DNA from: Eoetvoesia sp035555955
GTDB lineage: Bacteria; Pseudomonadota; Gammaproteobacteria; Burkholderiales; Burkholderiaceae_B
DNA: 64,000 nt
NCBI RefSeq assembly: GCF_035555955.1
Contig: NZ_DATMGA010000016.1
Span: 62,001-126,000 of the forward strand
Reading direction: 5' to 3'
Part shown: one piece after another, positions 44,570-50,913 of the stretch
How the letters are laid out: each line of letters begins with the position of its first letter
Numbering within the stretch: the first letter of the stretch is position 1
Made by a program: the position numbers and the translations under genes
Notes under the pieces: generated by a model
Database searches by the model: none
Told to the model about the DNA's origin: nothing
Seen by the model: the letters and a program-made list of their open reading frames with translations, nothing else

Positions 44570-45070
44570 ATGCCAAAAACCAGTTCGACGCCAGCAAAAT
44601 CGGCTTCTCAGGCAGCTTCAACAATATTGGGCGGTTATGATTTTTCCGAGCAGGTGGGGCACTTGCTGCGGCGTGCCTATCAGCGGCATACCGCCTTGTT
44701 CCAGCAGGTCATTCCCGACACCCAGCTTACCGGTGCGCAGTGGGTGGTGCTATGCGCCGTCGAAGCCAGCGCGGCCTGCTCGCTGAGCGACATCGTCAAG
44801 CAAACGGCCATCGACCAGGCAACGGCCCGGGGAATCATCGACAGGCTGAAGTCGCGGCACTTGCTGCTTGTGCGCCAGGACGAACGCGACCGGCGCAAGG
44901 TGCTGGTCAGCCTTACGCCCGAAGGCAAGAGCCTGGTGCAGTCCACCGTGCCATTCGCGTTCGAAATCACCGAAAAAACGTTTCAGGGCTTCAACCCCGC
45001 CGAACGAACCGCGCTGGTGTACCTGCTGAACAAGATGTGTCTTTCCGACTCAAGCGACAGCGCCGAATAA
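44570..45070 (+). CDS. MarR family transcriptional regulator
   Basis: A winged-helix regulator of 166 residues from MPKTSSTPAKS; the frame extends 25 codons further upstream. The DNA-binding part is QLTGAQWVVLCAVE, SLSDIVKQTAIDQATARGIIDRLKSRHLL and VRQDERDRRKVLVSLTPEGKSL (the wing, with the conserved D-x-R-x-x). It ends with a terminator (45084-45117). A near-perfect 24-bp palindrome a few bases beyond, in front of an ABC importer operon, is its likely operator. The effector may be an aromatic or amino-acid-like ligand, but this is inference. Confidence 0.85.
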   Translation: MPKTSSTPAKSASQAASTILGGYDFSEQVGHLLRRAYQRHTALFQQVIPDTQLTGAQWVVLCAVEASAACSLSDIVKQTAIDQATARGIIDRLKSRHLLLVRQDERDRRKVLVSLTPEGKSLVQSTVPFAFEITEKTFQGFNPAERTALVYLLNKMCLSDSSDSAE

Positions 45071-45083
45071 GTTCGGCAACCCT

Positions 45084-45117
45084 CAAGGCCGCCATAATCT
45101 GGCGGCCTTGTTTTTTT
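45084..45117 (+). terminator. strong intrinsic terminator after the marR-type gene
   Basis: A 10-bp perfect stem, CAAGGCCGCC (45084-45093) with GGCGGCCTTG (45101-45110), a 7-base loop and seven T residues (45111-45117). Confidence 0.95.
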
Positions 45118-45418
45118 AGGAAAAATTAAAACGTATACGTGTTAATTGCTTTGTTTTTTTCATCGCCACACCATACCTACAGAGGGGGAATTACCTGGTA
45201 TTTTTTATGAGTTCTACTTGAAATCATTGGGATTTTCTGCGGTTAATTGAATTTTTTTCGCGGTTTTTCAAAGATGAATCAAGGGTTTATCCCTAGGCCT
45301 ATCTTTCTTTACTCGAAAAAACTACATGTGTACACTTCATTGGGCGTTTCACTTTTTGACATCGCGGCGTTGTCCCAGGCATATCGCCAACAGCGCGGCA
45401 TCACGATAGGGAAAATAC
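45118..45418 (+). other. 301-bp AT-rich promoter region of the Liv-type importer
   Basis: No gene is supported. It contains the palindromic operator candidate at 45124-45147 and several T-rich tracts. No clear -35/-10 pair could be fixed. GATAGGGAAAATAC precedes the binding-protein ATG and supplies a purine-rich ribosome-binding site. Confidence 0.5.
45124..45147. promoter_or_regulatory. 24-bp near-perfect palindrome, candidate MarR-type operator
   Basis: The centre ACGTATACGT (45131-45140) is a perfect palindrome, extended on both sides by AATTAA/TTAATT with a single mismatched pair (A at 45130 against G at 45141). Size, AT-rich arms and position between a MarR gene and the ABC importer fit a MarR-family dimer site. 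Confidence 0.6.
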
Positions 45419-46630
45419 ATGAAAGGCAAGAGTCTATATACATCGCTGCTTGGTGCGGCGCTGTTTGCAACGCTGTCCACAGCGGCTGTTGCGCAAGGTA
45501 CGATCAAGATCGGAGAAGTAAACAGCTATAAAACGCAGCCTGCGTTTCTGGGCCCGTACAAAAACGGCATGGATCTGGCCATCGACGAAATCAACAAGGC
45601 CGGCGGCGTCAACGGCAAGAAGCTCGAGCTGATCACCCGCGACGACAACTCCAACACCGGCGATGCCGTCCGGGCGGTCGAAGAACTGGTCTCGCGCGAG
45701 AAGGTCGATGTGCTGACCGGCACCTTTCTGTCCAACGTAGGCCTGGCCGTCACCGACTACGCCAAGCATAAAAAGGTGTTCTTCCTGGCCAGCGAGCCCC
45801 TGACCGACAAAATCGTCTGGGCCGACGGCAATCACTATACTTTCCGCCTGCGCCCCTCCACCTACATGCAGGTGGCCATGCTCATTCCCGAAGCCGCCAA
45901 GCTCAAGAAAAAACGCTGGGCGCTGGTTTATCCCAACTATGAATACGGCCAGTCGGCCGCCGCCACTTTCAAGAAGCTCCTGAAAGCCGCCCAGCCCGAC
46001 GTCGAGTTCGTTGCCGAACAGGCAACGCCGCTGGGCAAGGTCGACGCCGGCAACGTGGTGCAGGCGCTTTCCGATGCCAAGCCCGATGCCGTGTTCAACG
46101 TGCTGTTCGCCGCCGACCTGGCCAAGTTCGTGCGCGCCGGCACCGAGCGCAATTTCTTCAAGGGCCTCTCGGTGGTCAGCCTGCTTACGGGCGAGCCTGA
46201 ATACCTGGATCCGCTGGGTTCCGAGACCCCCGAAGGCTGGATCGTCACGGGCTACCCCTGGTATGCCATCGACACGCCCGAGCACAAGGCCTTCCTGGCG
46301 GCTTACCAGGCCAAGTATCACGACTACCCGCGCCTGGGCACCATCGTCGGCTATAGCGCCATCAAGTCGCTGGCCGCCGGCATGAAGAAGGCCGGGTCGA
46401 CCAAGACCGAAGCCATGATCAAGGCGTTCGAAGGCCTGAAGCTGGATACGCCCCTGGGCCCCATCGAGTTCCGCGCCATCGATCATCAATCGACCATGGG
46501 CGCCTACGTGGGCACGCTGGCCAAGAAGGATGGCAAGGGCATCATGACGAACTTCCGTTATATCGACGGAGCCGCCGTTCAGCCGACCGACGCTCAAGTC
46601 AAGGAATGGCGCCCCGCCAGCGCCAAGTAA
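45419..46630 (+). CDS. ABC transporter substrate-binding protein, branched-chain amino acid type
   Basis: A 403-residue periplasmic type I binding protein (Peripla_BP_6) with a signal peptide (MKGKSLYTSLLGAALFATLS, cleavage after AVAQ). Typical LivJ/K segments are TIKIGEVNSYKTQPAFLGPYKNGMDLAIDEIN, GGVNGKKLELITRDDNSNTGDAVRAVEELV and LTGTFLSNVGLAVTDYA. Members of this group bind branched-chain or other amino acids, urea, amides or aromatic acids; sequence alone does not say which. It is the first gene of an operon with fused permease and two ATPases. Confidence 0.85.
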   Translation: MKGKSLYTSLLGAALFATLSTAAVAQGTIKIGEVNSYKTQPAFLGPYKNGMDLAIDEINKAGGVNGKKLELITRDDNSNTGDAVRAVEELVSREKVDVLTGTFLSNVGLAVTDYAKHKKVFFLASEPLTDKIVWADGNHYTFRLRPSTYMQVAMLIPEAAKLKKKRWALVYPNYEYGQSAAATFKKLLKAAQPDVEFVAEQATPLGKVDAGNVVQALSDAKPDAVFNVLFAADLAKFVRAGTERNFFKGLSVVSLLTGEPEYLDPLGSETPEGWIVTGYPWYAIDTPEHKAFLAAYQAKYHDYPRLGTIVGYSAIKSLAAGMKKAGSTKTEAMIKAFEGLKLDTPLGPIEFRAIDHQSTMGAYVGTLAKKDGKGIMTNFRYIDGAAVQPTDAQVKEWRPASAK

Positions 46631-46695
46631 AAGGCCAATTTGGAACCGGCGCGCCGCCTCGTGGCGGCGTGCTGTTCTTCTACAGGTGGTAAAAG

Positions 46696-48630
46696 ATGGA
46701 TTTGTCGGGATTGATCGTCCAGTTCCTGAACGGGCTGGCGGAAGCTTCTTCGCTGTTCTTGGTGGCGGCGGGGCTGTCTCTTATTTTTGGCGTGACGCGC
46801 ATCGTCAACTTCGCCCACGGCTCGCTGTACATGCTGGGCATCTATGTCGCGTATACGGTGGTCCAGTCGATCGGGCATACCCCGCTGGGCTTCTGGTTCG
46901 CCATCATCGCCGCCGCGCTGCTGGTGGGCGCGCTGGGCGCGCTGATCGAAATCATACTGTTGCGGCGCATTTACCGTGCGCCGGAACTCTTCCAGCTGCT
47001 GGCCACGTTTGCGCTGGTGCTGGTCATCAATGACGCAACGTTGTGGATCTGGGGGCCGGAAGACCTGCTGGGCCCCGTTGCTCCGGGACTGAACGGCTCC
47101 ATCCAGGTTCTGGGCCGTTATTTGCCCAAGTACGACATCGCCCTGATCGTCATCGGGCCGCTGGTGCTGGGTTTGCTGTGGGTGCTGCTTAGGCGCACCC
47201 GTTGGGGCACGCTGGTGCGCGCGGCGACCCAGGACCGTGAAATGCTGGGCGCCCTGGGCGTGAACCAGGCCTGGCTGTTCACGGGCGTATTTGCCCTGGG
47301 GTCTTTCTTGGCGGCCCTGGGCGGCGCGGCGCAGATTCCCCGTCTGCCGGCCAACCTCACGCTGGATCTCAGCGTGATCGGCGATGCGTTCGTGGTGGTG
47401 GTGGTCGGCGGAATGGGCTCCATTCCCGGCGCTTACATCGCGGCCCTGATCATCGCCGAACTCAAGGCCTTGTGCATTGCATTGGGCACCGTCGATATCT
47501 TCGGCATCAGTTTCGCGTTCCCCAAGCTGACCCTGGTCGTGGAGTTCATCTTCATGGCCATCGTGCTGGTGTTCCGCCCCTGGGGGCTGTTCGGCAAGGT
47601 CCAGGCGGCCAGCCGCAATTCCGCGCCCATCGAAGCGCCCCTGCGTCCATCCCGGCTGCCCTTCAAGGTGTTCATCGCGGTTGTCGTGGTGGCGCTGGCG
47701 CTTGTTCCCTCCCTGTCGAACTGGCTGCCCTATGGTTCGGTGCTCATGCTGGACATCATCGTCGCGGCCCTGTTTGCGCTTAGCCTGCACTTCATGATGG
47801 GGCCGGGCGGCATGCACTCGTTCGGCCATGCCGCGTATTTCGGCCTTGGCGCCTACGGCGCGGCGCTGCTGCTCAAGGCGGCCGCCTTTTCCATGGGCTG
47901 GTCCATCGCCCTGGCGCCGCTGATAGCCGGTGTCGGAGCCCTGGTGTTCGGCTGGTTCTGTGTGCGGCTTTCCGGCATCTACCTGGCCATGCTTACCCTG
48001 GCGTTCGGCCAGATCGTGTGGTCCGTCGTTTACCAATGGGATGAGTTCACCGGCGGCTCCAACGGCGTGGTGGGCGTCTGGCCGGCCTCATGGCTCGAGG
48101 GCGACGCCTATTACTATTTTTCGCTGGGCGTGGTGCTGATCTCGGCCATCGTCCTGCGCCGCATCCTGTTCTCGTCCTTCGGCTACGCCATGCGGGCCAG
48201 CCGCGACTCCACCCTGCGGGCCGACGCATTGGGCATCAACGTCAAGCGCGTGCAATGGGTGGGCTTCGTCATCGCCGGCATATTCGCCGGCCTGGCGGGT
48301 GCGTTGTTCGTGTTTTCCAAGGGCGGCGCCTCGCCCGAGATCATCTCGGTTTCCAAGTCGGTGGACGGCCTGGTCATGGTGCTGCTGGGCGGTGTCCAGA
48401 CCCTGCTGGGGCCGGCCGTGGGCGCCGCGGTCTTCAAGGTGCTGCAAGACTATTTCATGGGCATCACCGAGTATTGGCATGCGCTGTTCGGCGGAGTCAT
48501 TCTGTTGCTGGTGCTGGCCTTCCCGCAGGGCATAGCCGGCTACTTCAAGCAATTGTTCGAGACTTCGGGCGGGAATGTTGGGGCCGTTGGGCGCCGTATT
48601 GGCAAGAGAGGGCAGAATGAGCTTGCTTGA
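46696..48630 (+). CDS. fused LivH-LivM branched-chain amino acid type permease
   Basis: A 644-residue inner-membrane protein combining both permease subunits. Residues 1-300 are LivH-like: AASLSLIFGVTRIVNFAHGSLYMLGIYVAY-type start, RAATQDREMLGALGVNQ coupling loop. After a cytoplasmic linker (about 300-330, KVQAASRNSAPIEAPLRPSR) a LivM-like half follows: ALFALSLHFMMGPGGMHSFGHAAYFGLGAYGAA, then RASRDSTLRADALGINVKRVQ. Fused Liv permeases occur in some Burkholderiales but most species keep two genes. The 3' end overlaps livG by 14 bases. Confidence 0.88.
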   Translation: MDLSGLIVQFLNGLAEASSLFLVAAGLSLIFGVTRIVNFAHGSLYMLGIYVAYTVVQSIGHTPLGFWFAIIAAALLVGALGALIEIILLRRIYRAPELFQLLATFALVLVINDATLWIWGPEDLLGPVAPGLNGSIQVLGRYLPKYDIALIVIGPLVLGLLWVLLRRTRWGTLVRAATQDREMLGALGVNQAWLFTGVFALGSFLAALGGAAQIPRLPANLTLDLSVIGDAFVVVVVGGMGSIPGAYIAALIIAELKALCIALGTVDIFGISFAFPKLTLVVEFIFMAIVLVFRPWGLFGKVQAASRNSAPIEAPLRPSRLPFKVFIAVVVVALALVPSLSNWLPYGSVLMLDIIVAALFALSLHFMMGPGGMHSFGHAAYFGLGAYGAALLLKAAAFSMGWSIALAPLIAGVGALVFGWFCVRLSGIYLAMLTLAFGQIVWSVVYQWDEFTGGSNGVVGVWPASWLEGDAYYYFSLGVVLISAIVLRRILFSSFGYAMRASRDSTLRADALGINVKRVQWVGFVIAGIFAGLAGALFVFSKGGASPEIISVSKSVDGLVMVLLGGVQTLLGPAVGAAVFKVLQDYFMGITEYWHALFGGVILLLVLAFPQGIAGYFKQLFETSGGNVGAVGRRIGKRGQNELA

Positions 48631-49393
48631 GGTTCGTGACTTAAAGAAAAAATTCGGCGGCAACCTGGCCGTCGACGGCATCAGCTTCGATCTGCAGGCG
48701 GGCGAACTGCTGGCCCTGATCGGGCCCAATGGCGCGGGCAAGACCACCACCTTCAATATGGTGGGCGGACAGTTGCGGCCCACCGGGGGATCCATCAAGC
48801 TCAATGGCGCCGAGCTCACCGGACGCGCGCCGCGCCAGATCGCCTACATGGGGGTGGGCCGCACCTTCCAGATCGCGGCCACCTTCGCCTCGCTGACCGT
48901 GGTCGAGAACGTTCAAATGGCCCTGCTGGCGCACAACCGCAAAATCTACTCGTTCTGGCGCACCGCCGCGTCGCAGTACAAGGACGAAGCCATGAACCTG
49001 CTCGACCAGGTCGGCATGGCGTCCCAGGCCGACCGGCCATGCAGCGAGCTGGCCTACGGCGACGTGAAACGCGTGGAGCTGGCCATGGGCCTGGCCAACG
49101 ACCCCAAGCTGCTGCTCATGGACGAGCCCACCGCCGGCATGGCGCCCAAAGAGCGCAACGAGTTGATGGCGCTGACCAAGCAACTGGTGGTAAGCCGCAA
49201 TATGGCGGTTCTGTTCACCGAGCACAGCATGGACGTGGTGTTCGCCTATGCCGACCGCATGATCGTGCTGGCGCGCGGCCGCCTTATCGCGGAAGGCGGC
49301 GCCGAAGACATACGCAATCACCCCAAGGTGCAGGAAGTCTATTTCGGCACAGGAAAAACATTCGAGAAAAAAGAGGCCGAGGCGGTTCAATGA
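48617..49393 (+). CDS. livG: branched-chain amino acid type ABC ATPase LivG
   Basis: A 258-residue ATPase. Walker A GPNGAGKTTTFN, Q-loop VGRTFQIAATFASLTVVENVQ, signature region ELAYGDVKRVELAMGLA (LAYGD in place of LSGGQ, normal for LivG), Walker B LLLMDEPTAGMAP, switch FTEHSMDVVF. The start ATG at 48617 has GAGAGGGCAGA upstream and overlaps the permease gene. It couples to livF by a 4-base overlap (49390-49393). Confidence 0.92.
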   Translation: MSLLEVRDLKKKFGGNLAVDGISFDLQAGELLALIGPNGAGKTTTFNMVGGQLRPTGGSIKLNGAELTGRAPRQIAYMGVGRTFQIAATFASLTVVENVQMALLAHNRKIYSFWRTAASQYKDEAMNLLDQVGMASQADRPCSELAYGDVKRVELAMGLANDPKLLLMDEPTAGMAPKERNELMALTKQLVVSRNMAVLFTEHSMDVVFAYADRMIVLARGRLIAEGGAEDIRNHPKVQEVYFGTGKTFEKKEAEAVQ

Positions 49394-50139
49394 GCACTAC
49401 CCAGCATGATTCCAGCACACCGCTTCTGACGGTGTCCCGATTGAACGCCTGGTACGGCGCCGCGCACATCCTGTTCGACGTCGACCTCGAAGTGCGGCGC
49501 GGCGAAGTCGTGGCCCTCATGGGCCGCAACGGCGCGGGCAAATCCACGACGCTCAAGTCCATCATGGGCCTTATGGCCAAGTGGAAGGGCGACGTCAATT
49601 TCATGGGACAAAAAATCTCCGGCCGGCAGCCCTACGAAATCGCCCGTGCCGGCTTGGGCTTCGTGCCCGAAGACCGCCGCGTATTCGGCGATCTGACCGT
49701 CACCGAAAACCTGGAAGTCGGCCGCCAGCCCCCCCGGCACTGGCCCGACGGCACCCAGGCCCTGGTATGGACGCCCGAAGCCCTGTACCAGTTGTTTCCC
49801 AATCTCGGAGCCATGCAGGACCGCGGCGGCGCCTACATGAGCGGCGGCGAACAGCAAATGCTCACCGTCGCCCGCACACTTATGGGCAATCCCTTCCTCG
49901 TCCTGCTCGACGAGCCTTCCGAAGGCGTCGCGCCCGTCATCGTCGAACAAATGGCGCACATGATCCTGGAACTCAAGAAGCAGGGCGTAAGCATCCTCTT
50001 GTCCGAACAAAACGTGCATTTCGCCCAACTGGTCTCCGACCGCGTCTACGTGCTCGAAAAAGGCCAGATCCGCTATACAGGCTCCATGGACGAACTCGCC
50101 GCCAACGAAGAAGTCCGCCGCTCGTATCTGACTGTCTAG
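49390..50139 (+). CDS. livF: branched-chain amino acid type ABC ATPase LivF
   Basis: A 249-residue ATPase, last gene of the importer operon. Walker A GRNGAGKSTTLKS, GLGFVPEDRRVFGDLTVTENL (the LivF hallmark after the Q-loop), signature MSGGEQQMLTVARTLMG, Walker B LVLLDEPSEGVAP, switch LLSEQNVHFA. It ends just before a repeat-rich gene-free region. Confidence 0.92.
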   Translation: MSTTQHDSSTPLLTVSRLNAWYGAAHILFDVDLEVRRGEVVALMGRNGAGKSTTLKSIMGLMAKWKGDVNFMGQKISGRQPYEIARAGLGFVPEDRRVFGDLTVTENLEVGRQPPRHWPDGTQALVWTPEALYQLFPNLGAMQDRGGAYMSGGEQQMLTVARTLMGNPFLVLLDEPSEGVAPVIVEQMAHMILELKKQGVSILLSEQNVHFAQLVSDRVYVLEKGQIRYTGSMDELAANEEVRRSYLTV

Positions 50140-50154
50140 TTTCGAGCCTGTGCT

Positions 50155-50223
50155 GATTGAGTCCTTAACTCGGTGTTGGTTGAGTCCTTAATCCGATGCT
50201 GGTTGAGTCTTTAACCCGGTGCG
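50155..50223 (+). repeat. three 23-bp tandem direct repeats
   Basis: Units 50155-50177, 50178-50200 and 50201-50223 share the core TTGAGTCCTTAA (CTTTAA in the third) followed by a CCG-rich end. They start 15 bp after the livF stop, and the last unit touches the 300-bp inverted-repeat element. Confidence 0.8.
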
Positions 50224-50522
50224 GGAGGGCATTAGAGGTTTTGGCCTCAATCGCTGCGGCCCCGGCGTTGCCGGGGCTTCCCGTCCGGTCAAGCCAAATC
50301 GGGCGCTCGCAGAGAATAACCCCCCACGCTTCGCCACTGCGTGGCTTGCTGCCCCCAAGGGGGCGCCTTTTGCCTTGGGGCGGCCCGGCGGCAAAAGCTC
50401 ACGCGAACGGGCAGCCCCCGGCTGCCCGTAAACGCCGCGCTCGAACAACTGCTCGCTTGCCTCCCGATTTGACTCGCCCGGCCGGCTTGCTCAAAATCGG
50501 CCAAAACCTCTAATGCCCTCCC
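50223..50522. mobile_element. 300-bp non-coding element with 24-bp perfect terminal inverted repeats (MITE-like)
   Basis: The left end 50223-50246 (begins GGGAGGGCATTAGAGG, ends TTTTGGCC) is the exact reverse complement of the right end 50499-50522. Subterminal sequence is also partly inverted: the AAATCGGGCG region near 50307 against CCCGATTTG near 50464. An internal hairpin ACGGGCAG/CTGCCCGT lies near 50408-50430. No protein is encoded. No clear target-site duplication flanks it. Form and size fit a MITE or a large structured repeat. Confidence 0.65.
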
Positions 50523-50701
50523 ACCCCTACATCCAGCAAGCCAAAGGCGAAGGCGGGCCCGCAGGGGCCCGCCGAAAGCCAGGCGAAGCGCCGCTTTCTT
50601 CCAACAGCAAAAAAACGGCAACGCAATGTATCGCGACGAGACATGCTGCTTAAACACAGGGTCTTTCACCGCACAACATCCGAACGCCATCCGACAATGC
50701 A

Positions 50702-50861
50702 GTGGCGCTGGGCCAGGTTCCGGGTTTTCCGACTTTCGGGGCTGAGCGAGCCGTAGGCGAAGGGAGCGCGAAGGCGCGGACGAGCAAGGCGATGCGGTGT
50801 TCGGCGCGCAGGCGCCGAACCTGCCACGAGGAGGAAAACCCGGAACCTGGCCCGGCGCTAC
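50702..50861. repeat. 160-bp element with 29-bp near-perfect inverted ends
   Basis: The left arm 50702-50730 (core GGGCCAGGTTCCGGGTTTTC) and right arm 50833-50861 are inverted repeats with 27 of 29 positions matching. The interior is GC-rich and includes TTCGGCGC/GCGCCGAA near 50798-50819. It could fold as one long hairpin. It is distinct in sequence from the 300-bp element. Confidence 0.65.
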
Positions 50862-50913
50862 GGATCAAGAACTATGGCGCCAGGGACAGTAGCCCCTAAC
50901 TGCGGCGCCGCGG

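Larger units (their letters stand above)
50140..50913. other. 774-bp gene-free repeat region
   Basis: No reading frame here has family character. The region holds three repeat structures listed separately: 23-bp tandem repeats (50155-50223), a 300-bp element with 24-bp terminal inverted repeats (50223-50522), and a 160-bp element with 29-bp inverted ends (50702-50861). Between the two elements lies another GC hairpin: GGCGGGCCC and GGGCCCGCC around a short loop at about 50549-50571. Confidence 0.7.

Noticed and set aside
50155..50522. CRISPR array
   Set aside because: Only three contiguous 23-bp repeats without spacers, followed by one inverted-repeat element; no cas genes.
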